From: Lacisediminihabitans sp046156175
GTDB lineage: Bacteria; Actinomycetota; Actinomycetes; Actinomycetales; Microbacteriaceae
NCBI RefSeq assembly: GCF_046156175.1
Contig: NZ_JAYLVL010000003.1
Location: 558,001 to 622,000 of the forward strand
Direction: 5' to 3'
Length of the DNA stretch: 64,000 bases
Below the pieces are notes generated by a model. It was not told the origin of the DNA, made no database searches, and saw nothing but the letters and a program-made list of their open reading frames with translations. Every line of letters starts with the position of its first letter. Position 1 is the stretch's first letter. Below are positions 53,787-62,496 of this stretch, one piece after another. A program made the position numbers and the translations under genes.

Positions 53787-54875
53787 TTAGTACTTGAAGC
53801 CCTGCTTGGCCGTGGTGGTGCCACAGGCCGCGCCGGTGAGGGGGGCGAATCCGTAGTTACGGATGATGGTCGGGTTGGCACACACCGCAGAGGTCGAACC
53901 GACGAACGCGGCCGCGATGGCCGGCTCGGCCAGGCGCGAGGTCTGAACCACGTTGTAGACAGACCGCGTGACCGGGAAGCTGGTGTTCAGCACGTTCACG
54001 CCGTTCGACAGAACGATGGGCTTGACGCTCGAGATACGACCGAGGTCGATCACGCCGCGACGCTCGTCGACGGTCGTCGGCAGCGTCTTGTAGTTGCTCT
54101 GCGAGAGGTACTGGGCGACCGAGAATGGCACGATCGCACCGGCGCCACGGATGAGGTTGCCATCGTGCTCCTGGACGCTCACCCCTCCGACGGTGTCGGT
54201 GGCGCAGCCGGCGACCTGGGTCTCGGTGAGACCGATGGTCGACAGGAAGAACTTGCGCGTACCGGATCCGGCCTGCGGAAGCAGCGGCGTGATGGTCACC
54301 GGGTCGCCGTTGCCGTCGAGGTAGGAGGTCACGGCGCAGCGGTAGATGTTGCGGAGAGTGAACGGCTTGATGGCCGCCGAATCCTGCGCAGCGGAGCCGA
54401 CCGCGATGTCGCGGGGGAAGTCGCTCGCCGAGTTCACGGCGAAGGTAACCGCGTCCTTGGCGAACGGGATGAACGTGAGATCGGTGCCCGGGAGGGCACT
54501 GTCCGGCCCACTGGAGCTGCGCGCGAAGTCGACCTGGCCGACGATGTTGACGCCGTTCCAGAGGTGGCCGCCGGTGGTGTCGGCCGAGGCGCTCAGCGCC
54601 TGCTGGCCGGCGCCCGAGCCATCCGGACGCTTGAAGGCGTTGCCGCCCGCAGTGGTCTGGATGGTCGAGGTGCCCTGAGCGTCGTACGATCCGATGCTCG
54701 GGATGACCGTCGACAGACCGTTCATGACGTCCTGGATGGTGTCGGAACCGACACCGTTCAGCGCCTTGAAACCGGCCGGGTTCGGGTCGGCCGAGGCCGC
54801 AACCGTACCGAACGCCAGGCCCGCGAGCGCGAGCGTGGCAACCACGCCGAGGCGCAGCTTGTTCTTTTTCAACAT
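53787..54875 (-). CDS. Secreted PstS-like phosphate-binding protein
   Basis: A 362-residue extracellular binding protein. The signal peptide (1-29) has no lipobox and there is no C-terminal helix, so it should be free or held only by partners. Phosphate-site motifs of the PstS superfamily are recognisable: GVGSDTIQDV, FARSSSGPD, FIPFAKDAVTFAV and QAGSGTRKFF. It is preceded by two tandem hairpins and precedes the WxL-like gene by 42 bases. Confidence 0.8.
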   Translation of the reverse strand: MLKKNKLRLGVVATLALAGLAFGTVAASADPNPAGFKALNGVGSDTIQDVMNGLSTVIPSIGSYDAQGTSTIQTTAGGNAFKRPDGSGAGQQALSASADTTGGHLWNGVNIVGQVDFARSSSGPDSALPGTDLTFIPFAKDAVTFAVNSASDFPRDIAVGSAAQDSAAIKPFTLRNIYRCAVTSYLDGNGDPVTITPLLPQAGSGTRKFFLSTIGLTETQVAGCATDTVGGVSVQEHDGNLIRGAGAIVPFSVAQYLSQSNYKTLPTTVDERRGVIDLGRISSVKPIVLSNGVNVLNTSFPVTRSVYNVVQTSRLAEPAIAAAFVGSTSAVCANPTIIRNYGFAPLTGAACGTTTAKQGFKY

Positions 54876-54915
54876 TGAGATACCAATCTTTTTTGATATG
54901 GTGCCCGGGTAGTTC

Positions 54916-54965
54916 CGTCCAATCTGGACGTGCCCCTCACTGGCTTTGCGGTTCGGTGAGGGGCA
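54916..54965. promoter_or_regulatory. Two tandem hairpins between surface genes
   Basis: CGTCCA-ATC-TGGACG (54916-54930) and TGCCCCTCAC-N15-GTGAGGGGCA (54931-54965, perfect 10-bp stem) lie back to back in the 135-base gap after the 903-residue gene. They could end part of the transcript or protect the 3' segment, so that the secreted PstS-like and WxL genes are expressed at a different level. Confidence 0.6.
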
Positions 54966-55010
54966 TCCTTTCGTTCCGGGGCAAAGCGGACCGAAAGAAG
55001 CTGTGGGTGG

Positions 55011-57722
55011 CTAGAGGAACCCTCTCCTCTTGAAGAGCATCGGTGCGAAGAGGACGCCTGCGGCTCCCATGCCGAGCGAAAGCGCAAGGCCCGAGCGCGC
55101 GATCACGTTGTCGGACGCGGATGCCGTGCGTGCCTTCCCGTCGTCACGGACTGCGGCGGCCGTCAGCGAGGGATCGGCTCCCGCCGCTCCCCCGGCGATC
55201 GCCCCGCTGTCATCGAAGCCCGAGATGTTCCCTCCCGCGTAGTCGCCGGTCTCCGGGGTGGAGCTGTCGGAGGTGGAGTCGACCGCGTTCGCCGGGATGA
55301 ATGCCCGGATCGCGGTGACGCTCTGTGCGGCCTGGGCGGCCATCGCGCCGGTGATCGGCAGGTAGCCAGCGGGCAACTGGCCCGGCTCGGTACCGGGCAC
55401 CTGCCCCGTCGTGGTGATCTGCGCGATCAGGCTCGAGATCGACTTGCGGTTCGCGGCCGTGCTGAGCGTGAGGTTCACGTCGGCGTAGGTGACGACGGTG
55501 AGCGGATAGCCGGGGGCGGCCACCGCGGCCGGGTCCACCTGGGTGACCCGCTCGTCGCTTGTCGGGCGGAGCGCCGCGAGTGCGGTGGAGAGCCCCTCCT
55601 TTGTCGGGTCGGTCAGCGTCGTGCTGTTCGCGGCCCGAATCGACGCAATGTTCAGGCCATACCGCGCCGCGGACGGAGTGTCGGTGATCGCGATCATGAA
55701 CTTCTGACCCGGCACCTGGGCTCCGCTCGAGACCCAGTCGCCCTTCTCACCGGCCGGGTTGAACTTGGTCGGATCCCAGATCGTCTTGGAGTTCGGATCC
55801 GCGCGGAACGCCGTCCGTGCCGCACCGAGCAGGTTGTCCACGTAAGGGGCGAACTGGATCGAGTCGAACGGCCGCACCTGCCCGTTGACGAGGACGAGCG
55901 GCGACTTCGTGAGGTCGGCCTTGATGAAGGTGTCAAGCGGCACGGTCGAAAGGGAGAGCGGCGAATCGTCGATGTTCTTCAGCCCAACCGGAGAGAGGGC
56001 GCGCGCACCGCCGGCGAGCACGTAGTCTCCCTTCGCGTCGAAGCTCGGCACCAGGGCCCGAGCATCGCCGAATGGCAGGTAGTAAGGGTTGATGCCCATG
56101 CCCCATTCGTCCGGAGTGCCCGCTAGGAACGCTGCGGCATCCTTGTCGGCCTCGAGCCACTTCCAGACCTGGCGCACGGCATCGGACCCCGACGGTCCGG
56201 GAAGCACGATGCTCGGGTTCTGCTGGAAGAAGCGAGCGGTGTCGGGGTTGAGCTTCTGGAACTCTGGGTCGTCGCTCAGCAGGCGGTAAGGCCGGCTGGT
56301 GTTCTTCGGCACGGTCAGGTGCGCGACCGGTTTTGAGGGGTCGTCGCTCGTGGAGACCGGCACCTGGAAGCCGTAGGACTGGGTCAGGAGTTTCGCCACA
56401 AGGCGGGGCGAGAGGTTGAGTTGAGTCTGGCGACCTTCGTCGAACTCGGCGAGGAAGGCGATCGCCACCCCCGAGACCGCGACCGGCGCATAGCTGAGCT
56501 TCGTGGTGGCGAGCGTCTGCCGAGCCTCATTGGTGGTCTGCTCGCCAGGGCTCAATGGCTGGCTCGAGTAAGCCACCGCGGCCTGTCCCTCGAGCAGCTG
56601 GTGGCGTGCGACCGAGTCGGGATTGGTCGAGAAGCTGTAGGTGGTCTTCTGCTTGGAGCAGAGATCCGGCTGCCAGGAGCTCATCGCCCCCACCATCAGC
56701 TGCGAGCCGATCACCCGCTGCTCCGCACTTCCCACGGCGCAGCGCGATCCGACCGGCGCGAAGTCGAGCGGGATGACGACCCGGTTGTCCCAGTAGTCGC
56801 AGTTCGGATTGACGGGGCTGCCGGCCTGGAGCGCGTTCTTCTGCCACTTTGTATAGGTCGTGCTGCCGTCGCCCGCGGGATCCGGGAACTGGCTGCACTT
56901 GTTGTCGCCGCCGAAGACGGTGCCGCGCGGAACCACGACCAGCCAGCAGCGCAGGTGGCCCTCCGTTCCACAGCCCAGCTGGGGCGCGGTGTCTGCCGTC
57001 TGGGGTTCGAAGTCGAACGACCCGGTGCCGTCGGTGCCGACACGGGCTGTGGTCACCTCGTTGGAGGTAGCCGGGTTGAAGTAGTCGAGGATGGCGTAGC
57101 CGCCCGCGACCGGTTTGCCTGCCACGGACTTGCCCTGCACCGTGACGAAGGGGTTGTCGACGGCGTTGGTGTTGTTTGGGTCGATGTCGATGGTGCCGAC
57201 CCGCAGGGTGGTGTCGGGGAACGCGGAGGAGCCGAGTCCGTTGTTGCCGGACGGCGTGTACCGGCCGCCCCACTGGCAGGTCTGCCGGAAGTTGTCGGCC
57301 TTCGGGTCGCCCCAGCACTGCATCGCCTGGAGGAAATTCTGGGCGTTGGAGGCGAAGACCGAGGAGCCGTTGACCCGGGTGGAGTCACGCGTGCCCACCC
57401 CGGTGGCGAAGCCCGTGACCGAGACGCTGATCGCCTGGTCGATGAGACCCGAGGTCTGGGAGACCGAGATCGAGAGGTTCTTCATCTCACCGAAGTGGCC
57501 GCTCGACACGTCTCGTGCCGGCTGCTCGGTCGCGGCACTCGAATTGTCGGCGAGCCATTTCACGGTCAGGGCCGAGGATGTCGCTGCCGCGGCATCCACA
57601 CTCTGTCGGCCGATCGAATCCAGCGAGACGAGTCCGGCTACAGCGAGTGCCACTATGGCGAGGGAGACAGCGCGCACCACGCCGGCACGCGAGAATCTCA
57701 CGCGGGGGCGGGGGCTCGACAT
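55011..57722 (-). CDS. Large anchored PstS-like surface protein
   Basis: A 903-residue surface protein. Signal-anchor near residues 15-40, a beta-rich N-terminal third with several Cys, and a central PstS-like part (LLEGQAAVAYSSQPLSPGEQ...SYAPVAVSGVAIAFLAE and later ...WDPTKFNPAGEKGDWVSSG). The C terminus has an Ala/Gly/Ser stretch, a helix (GLALSLGMGAAGVLFAPMLF) and KRRGFL. TPETG occurs about 75 residues before the end but too far from the helix for a normal sorting signal. It begins 10 bases after the anchored PstS gene. Confidence 0.75.
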   Translation of the reverse strand: MSSPRPRVRFSRAGVVRAVSLAIVALAVAGLVSLDSIGRQSVDAAAATSSALTVKWLADNSSAATEQPARDVSSGHFGEMKNLSISVSQTSGLIDQAISVSVTGFATGVGTRDSTRVNGSSVFASNAQNFLQAMQCWGDPKADNFRQTCQWGGRYTPSGNNGLGSSAFPDTTLRVGTIDIDPNNTNAVDNPFVTVQGKSVAGKPVAGGYAILDYFNPATSNEVTTARVGTDGTGSFDFEPQTADTAPQLGCGTEGHLRCWLVVVPRGTVFGGDNKCSQFPDPAGDGSTTYTKWQKNALQAGSPVNPNCDYWDNRVVIPLDFAPVGSRCAVGSAEQRVIGSQLMVGAMSSWQPDLCSKQKTTYSFSTNPDSVARHQLLEGQAAVAYSSQPLSPGEQTTNEARQTLATTKLSYAPVAVSGVAIAFLAEFDEGRQTQLNLSPRLVAKLLTQSYGFQVPVSTSDDPSKPVAHLTVPKNTSRPYRLLSDDPEFQKLNPDTARFFQQNPSIVLPGPSGSDAVRQVWKWLEADKDAAAFLAGTPDEWGMGINPYYLPFGDARALVPSFDAKGDYVLAGGARALSPVGLKNIDDSPLSLSTVPLDTFIKADLTKSPLVLVNGQVRPFDSIQFAPYVDNLLGAARTAFRADPNSKTIWDPTKFNPAGEKGDWVSSGAQVPGQKFMIAITDTPSAARYGLNIASIRAANSTTLTDPTKEGLSTALAALRPTSDERVTQVDPAAVAAPGYPLTVVTYADVNLTLSTAANRKSISSLIAQITTTGQVPGTEPGQLPAGYLPITGAMAAQAAQSVTAIRAFIPANAVDSTSDSSTPETGDYAGGNISGFDDSGAIAGGAAGADPSLTAAAVRDDGKARTASASDNVIARSGLALSLGMGAAGVLFAPMLFKRRGFL

Positions 57723-57732
57723 GGCGCTCACG

Positions 57733-59487
57733 TTATGAGTCCGAAGGTGAAGCATCGGCACGGCCACGTGACGTAAAACGAGCCGGAAGATGAACACTTG
57801 GCTTCGCCTGTTTTCGCGGGCGTGTGGCCTTCGTCGGACCCCGTGGGGCGCCAGCCATCGCCGCCCGTCGACGACCGATAAGTGGCGGTAACAGCATCAG
57901 GAGGAGAAGCAGGATGCCTGCTCCGCTCATCAGGAGGACGGCCGGCATTCCCAGGGCTTGGCCCGGCAATTCGACGGGCGAACCGGAGACGATTCGAGAG
58001 GCAGAGCTGGTGAGGTCGATCACCGCGCTGCCGTTCTTATCCACCGTTGCAGCACCACCGCCCGACGAGCTCGCTGCGCCAGCGGTGCCGCCGCCCGAGG
58101 CCGCGGTAGCTCCTGACTTGCCACCAGAGGTGCCGCCTGTGCCAGCACTGGCCGCCGTTGAGCCCTTGCTTCCGCCTGTGCCCGTGAGGCACTGGTCGGA
58201 ACCCTTCTTGTCACAGGCCTGGGGCTGCGGTGCCGTTGCGGCGAGCTTGTTGGTGCCATCCGCGGAGAAGGTGGGATTGTTGCATCCGCTGGTGTCTTTG
58301 TTCTTCGGATTTCCGCCCGGGATCTTGAGCACCTGCTTCAACCCGGCTTGGGCGAGGTTGATGGGAAGCGGAGAATATCCGAGCACCTCGGCCTGTTGTT
58401 GCCCTTCGCAGAGGAAGTACGAAGCGAAGTCCGCGAGAGTCAGGCCCTTGTCCTCGGTGAAGCCGTTCTGCAGCGCAGTAGGGATGATCATGTAGGAGTA
58501 CGACGACAACGGATAGGTGCGGGGATCCGTGCTCGTGTACACGGCCTTGAGCTGCGAAGTGAGGTAGTCGGGCGAGGCCGGATCCTCGTTGATGACCGCC
58601 GAGAGCAATGCGACCGCGACATTCGACGCGGTGGGCTCGGTGTAGTAGCCGGCGGAGTTGAGGATCTTCGCGACCGGGAATCCGGAGTTCAGCGCATAGG
58701 AGTATTCGACGTACGTGATTGCCCCCGCGGACTGCGTCTGCGCCGTGTAACCCGCGACGCCGTTGGACCCGGACTGAGCGACGAACGACGACCCGGCGAC
58801 GGTCGGATAATTCGACGTGATGCCACAGTTGCTTCGACCCGCTTTGGCGCAGTAGGCGCTCCAGATCGACGGGTACTGCGACCGCATCCACGAGGTGAAC
58901 TGGGCGGTGGTGCCCGAGCCGTCGGATCGCACGACCGGCACGATGGGGGTTCCGGGAAGAGCGAGTTTCGGGTTGTCCGCTGCGATGGCAGGATCATTCC
59001 ATTTGGTGATCACACCAGTGAAGATCTTTGCGACGCTGTCGCCGGACAGACGCAGGTTGGTAACCCGTTTGCCTCCGATCACGAGGTTGTACATGAACGA
59101 GGTGCCGCCGGCGACAATCGGCATGTAAGCAAACTGACGGGAGGGCCGGGGGTCGGTGCTGTCGCTGCCGGACAGCGCGTAGGGGATCTCTGAAACGGCG
59201 AAGTCGACGGTGCCCTGGCCGAACAGCTGGCGACCGGCCGACGAGCCGGAGTCATCGAAAGTGACCTTCCAGCGGTAGTTGTCGAAGACGTTGCGAATCC
59301 ACTGCTGGAGGGCGTTCGCGGACCACGTGGATCCCGCACCGGATACCGGGTAGTAGGTCTGGCCCACCGCCTGGGCGGGCGTCGGTGCGGAGACCACCGG
59401 AATTGCCAGCATCGCGAAAGCGACGGCGACAGCAGTCGTCACGCGCAGGGCGCGCAGCACACGGCGTCGGGAGGGATGGGGGCTCAC
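57733..59487 (-). CDS. pstS: Membrane-anchored phosphate-binding protein PstS
   Basis: A 584-residue PstS. Signal peptide (1-35, ending AQA), then the binding domain: GAGSTWSANALQQW, DDSGSSAGRQLFGQGTVDFAVSE, FTGVITKWNDPAIAADNP and VVRSDGSGTTAQF, all typical phosphate-contact segments. A Gly/Ser/Ala linker of about 60 residues and a C-terminal helix (AVLLMSGAGILLLLLMLLPPL) with a basic tail replace the lipoprotein anchor usual in Gram-positives. GTG start at 59487 has GAAGGA seven bases upstream. Confidence 0.87.
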   Translation of the reverse strand: MSPHPSRRRVLRALRVTTAVAVAFAMLAIPVVSAPTPAQAVGQTYYPVSGAGSTWSANALQQWIRNVFDNYRWKVTFDDSGSSAGRQLFGQGTVDFAVSEIPYALSGSDSTDPRPSRQFAYMPIVAGGTSFMYNLVIGGKRVTNLRLSGDSVAKIFTGVITKWNDPAIAADNPKLALPGTPIVPVVRSDGSGTTAQFTSWMRSQYPSIWSAYCAKAGRSNCGITSNYPTVAGSSFVAQSGSNGVAGYTAQTQSAGAITYVEYSYALNSGFPVAKILNSAGYYTEPTASNVAVALLSAVINEDPASPDYLTSQLKAVYTSTDPRTYPLSSYSYMIIPTALQNGFTEDKGLTLADFASYFLCEGQQQAEVLGYSPLPINLAQAGLKQVLKIPGGNPKNKDTSGCNNPTFSADGTNKLAATAPQPQACDKKGSDQCLTGTGGSKGSTAASAGTGGTSGGKSGATAASGGGTAGAASSSGGGAATVDKNGSAVIDLTSSASRIVSGSPVELPGQALGMPAVLLMSGAGILLLLLMLLPPLIGRRRAAMAGAPRGPTKATRPRKQAKPSVHLPARFTSRGRADASPSDS

Positions 59488-59539
59488 TGTGGGTCCTTCG
59501 GGAGTTCGGGAGGGCTTCGGGAAGAGTTCGGGAGACGAG

Positions 59540-60814
59540 CTAACGGGACGGGGGTACCGGCGGGAGCTGTGGCGAGCGGGATTTCCGCACCGAAGTCGTG
59601 GCTTGTGCATCACGGCTGAGGTACCGGTAGCTGTCCTCCTGGGATTTGCGGGCACGGGTGCGACGCTGGCGGCTGGTCAGCTGGCCCGGCCCGCGCCCAC
59701 CGATGAGTCGCGCAATCGCGAACAGGATGACGACCAGCGCCATGAGCACAGCCGCCGTGCCGAAGCCGCGGGCGATCATGCTCGGCTCCGGGGACTTGAC
59801 GAAGGTGAATGCGGTGAGGGGAAGCGACGTCATTGGACCGACGAGGGGGTTGAGGTTGAGGTAGGTTGTCGCGCCCGCGGTGAGCAGAACCGGTGAGGTC
59901 TCGCCGATGCCGCGGGCCGTTCCGAGAATCACCGCGGTCGTGAGGCCCGATCTCGCGGTGGGCAGCGTGACATGCCAGACGGTGCGCCAGGTGGAGGCAC
60001 CGAGCGCCCGCGATGCCTCTTTCAGGTTGCCGGGAACGAGACGCAACACGACATCCGCAGACCTGATGATGATGGGGAGCATCATCACCGTGATGGCAAG
60101 AGAGGCCGCGAATCCCGAACGATTGAAACCGAGGAAGACGATCACCGTCGCATAGATGAAGAGGCCGGCCACGATCGAGGGCAGTGCCGTCATCGCCTCG
60201 ACAACCGTGCGCACGAACCGCGAGTAGCGCCCGGGGAACTCGCTGAGAAAGACCGCGGTCGTCACCCCCAGCGGAATGCTGATCGCCAGGGCGATCGTGA
60301 TCATGATCAGCGTTCCGGCGACCGCGTGGAGCACGCCTCCCCGGGTGACCGGGTCGAGCGGGCCCGCGTTGCTCATGTCCTGGGTGAAGAAGTTGAGGTG
60401 AGGCAGCGCCACGAGGCCTCTGCTGACGGTGTAGATCACCACCACCGCGAGCGCCAGAAGCATGAGGAATGCGAGCGACTGCACGATCACACTGATCACG
60501 CGGTCGCGAACCGCTGGACCGTTTTCGTCGAATGCGGTCAGCACGGTGAAAAGCGCCAAGAAGATCAGGTACGCGAGTACGACGAAGCCGAGGGCTCCCT
60601 GAAGCGGGAACGCGAAGACGAACAACCACGCGGTGAGCCCGACGGATGCTGCCGCGCAACCCACCGCGCGGATCACGTCGACGACTCGGATGGTGCCCGT
60701 CGACCTCCGCACCTCGCGCTTGCCCGAGGCGGAGTCATTGGTCGGCTCTGGATGGGTCCAGGTTCGGGCGCTAGCTACGGGGGAATCGGTGGATGCTTCG
60801 AGAAGGTTCGTCAT
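59540..60814 (-). CDS. pstA: Phosphate ABC transporter permease PstA
   Basis: A 424-residue inner permease, long for the family because of an N-terminal extension with two extra helices. The permease core has LPSIVAGLFIYATVI, SLAITVMMLPIIIRSADVVLRLVP, ASRALGASTWRTVWHVTLP (the EAA loop) and GETSPVLLTAG. The ATG overlaps the pstC stop by one base. Confidence 0.9.
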   Translation of the reverse strand: MTNLLEASTDSPVASARTWTHPEPTNDSASGKREVRRSTGTIRVVDVIRAVGCAAASVGLTAWLFVFAFPLQGALGFVVLAYLIFLALFTVLTAFDENGPAVRDRVISVIVQSLAFLMLLALAVVVIYTVSRGLVALPHLNFFTQDMSNAGPLDPVTRGGVLHAVAGTLIMITIALAISIPLGVTTAVFLSEFPGRYSRFVRTVVEAMTALPSIVAGLFIYATVIVFLGFNRSGFAASLAITVMMLPIIIRSADVVLRLVPGNLKEASRALGASTWRTVWHVTLPTARSGLTTAVILGTARGIGETSPVLLTAGATTYLNLNPLVGPMTSLPLTAFTFVKSPEPSMIARGFGTAAVLMALVVILFAIARLIGGRGPGQLTSRQRRTRARKSQEDSYRYLSRDAQATTSVRKSRSPQLPPVPPSR

Positions 60815-61869
60815 CAGTCGCTCTGGCTTCCTGATCGGCTGCGGGCGATGATCGTCGAAGCGCCGAAGTTCACGACGAGGGTCACCAGAAAGAGGGTGAG
60901 ACCGGCGGCCATCAGCGCCGAGATCTCGAAGGCGGACGCCTCGTTGTAGCGCAGCGCGATGAGGGCGGCGATGGAGTTGGCCCCCTTCTCGAGAATGTGG
61001 GGCTGGATGACGAACACCGGCGAGATGATCAGATAGACCGCGATGGTCTCGCCGAGCGCCCGTCCGAGTCCGAGCATCGTCCCGCCGATGATGCCGCCGC
61101 GTCCGAAGGGCAGCACGACGCTGCGGATCATGCCCCACTTGGTGGAGCCGAGAGCGAGGGCCCCCTCGCGCTCCCCGATCGGCGCCTGGGTGAAGACCTC
61201 CCGCATGATCGAGCTGGCAATGGGGGCGACCATCAGGCCGACGACGATGCCCGCGATGAAGGTCGAGGCGCTGAACACCGTCGTACTCGACAGCGGGTCG
61301 TTCGGGTCGAAGCCCGAAACGGCGAAAATCGGAATCCAACCGAAGTAGGTGCTGATCCACTGCGAGAGCGGCAGGATCGCCGGGCTGAGGAAGAACACTC
61401 CCCACAGTCCGTAGACGACGCTGGGCACCGCCGCCATGAGGTCGACGATGCTCACCAGCACGCCACGAACCCGACCTGGCGCATACTCGCTGATATAGAG
61501 CGCGGTTCCCAGCGCGAGTGGGACGGCCGTCACGAGTGCGGTCAGCGCTATGAAGAAGGTGCCGCTGAGCACCGCGGCGATGCCGAAGGTGCCGGAGTTC
61601 GGATTCCAGGACGGCTCCGTGAGAAACTTCGGCCCGGCCACGGAGAGAGCCTGATAGCCGCGAATGGCGAGGAACAGGCCGACGAGCCCCATGACGATCA
61701 GCACGATCGTTCCGCTTCCGCTCGCCACCACCCGGAAGATCCGGTCGGGAACGTCAGTGGCGGAGCGGAGGGCGCGTGGCTTGTCGGCGAGTACCAGAGG
61801 GAGTGCCTCTGTGGCGTCGACCTCCGCGAGGCGGTCTTTCAGGTCCGTCACGGGGTCACTGGGTGACAT
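60814..61869 (-). CDS. pstC: Phosphate ABC transporter permease PstC
   Basis: A 351-residue permease. VPSVVYGLWGVFFLSPAILP, the EAA loop EGALALGSTKWGMIRSVVLP and GLGRALGETIAVYLI are characteristic of PstC. ATG 61869 is chosen with GAGGA about 12 bases upstream. It starts inside the 3' end of the preceding small gene, so the two are translationally linked. Confidence 0.91.
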   Translation of the reverse strand: MSPSDPVTDLKDRLAEVDATEALPLVLADKPRALRSATDVPDRIFRVVASGSGTIVLIVMGLVGLFLAIRGYQALSVAGPKFLTEPSWNPNSGTFGIAAVLSGTFFIALTALVTAVPLALGTALYISEYAPGRVRGVLVSIVDLMAAVPSVVYGLWGVFFLSPAILPLSQWISTYFGWIPIFAVSGFDPNDPLSSTTVFSASTFIAGIVVGLMVAPIASSIMREVFTQAPIGEREGALALGSTKWGMIRSVVLPFGRGGIIGGTMLGLGRALGETIAVYLIISPVFVIQPHILEKGANSIAALIALRYNEASAFEISALMAAGLTLFLVTLVVNFGASTIIARSRSGSQSD

Positions 61870-62347
61870 GTTCGTGATGTCCTCGGTGAACTTCGGGGTC
61901 GATCGGGCGCGCACCGGCCCCTAACTGGGAGCTGAACAGGGAGAGCTCCGCGAGCTCGATGGCGTTTCGCCGATCACGCTCGGTGCCGTACCAGCGGGCG
62001 CAGATCATCTCGACCTCGCCGTCGAGGGTGGAGTACCAGCCGTATTCTCCCCGACGCTGGTGGCTGGTGAGAACGATTTCGCGCGACGCCGTCGATCCGC
62101 TGGCGGCGAGAGCATCCTTTTGGGCGTCTTCGAAGCGCTCGTAGAGGTTGGCACTACGGGCGAGCATCCGGTTGTTCGCGGAGACCAGGTGCCAGACCAC
62201 GATGCATTCGTCGAGCCCGGATGCGACGGAGTTGACCACGCGCGGACCGTGGCCGACGACACGATCGAAGTGATCGATCCACAGCTGGAGTTTCGGGCTC
62301 CGCGCCGTAGCAAAGCGCATAAAAACTATGCGAGAACCGACCGTCAT
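61856..62347 (-). CDS. Hypothetical protein at the head of the pst operon
   Basis: A 163-residue soluble protein not confidently assigned. The part WHLVSANNRMLARSANLYERF and the following STLDGEVEMICARWYG look like a small alpha-beta domain with weak resemblance to DUF1508/YegP. AAGGA stands nine bases before ATG 62347. It overlaps pstC by 14 bases. A sensing or regulatory role in phosphate uptake is possible; nothing proves it. Confidence 0.65.
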   Translation of the reverse strand: MTVGSRIVFMRFATARSPKLQLWIDHFDRVVGHGPRVVNSVASGLDECIVVWHLVSANNRMLARSANLYERFEDAQKDALAASGSTASREIVLTSHQRRGEYGWYSTLDGEVEMICARWYGTERDRRNAIELAELSLFSSQLGAGARPIDPEVHRGHHEHVTQ

Positions 62348-62413
62348 GGTTCGGATTCCTTCGTGCTCGGGTAAGCACCCGGGGTGGGCACGAGAGGAGT
62401 CAATATTCGGTGC

Positions 62414-62493
62414 TTGAACGCCTGCCCTCAGGGACGTGGCCAGCAACCTGCGTGCAGATGAACAACAGGAGTTTGACCTTCATATGCATGAAC
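62414..62493 (-). promoter_or_regulatory. GTTCA-type repeats upstream of the pst operon
   Basis: On the minus strand GTTCAT (62493-62488), GGTCAA (62478-62473) and GTTCAT (62463-62458) follow at 15-base steps, with GTTCAA at 62419-62414. TTCATATGCATGAA (62479-62492) is also a palindrome. The half-site resembles actinobacterial PHO boxes, but the period is 15 rather than 11. Confidence 0.35.
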
Positions 62494-62496
62494 TTC

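Noticed and set aside
55011..55300. LPxTG-type sorting signal (TPETG) in the 903-residue protein
   Set aside because: The motif lies about 50 residues before the terminal helix, whereas sorting signals sit right before it; the first residue is also not Leu, and the local sortase-like protein lacks its Cys.
62414..62493. Canonical PHO box
   Set aside because: Half-sites resemble GTTCA but the repeat step is 15 rather than 11 bases, so it is reported only as a tentative element.
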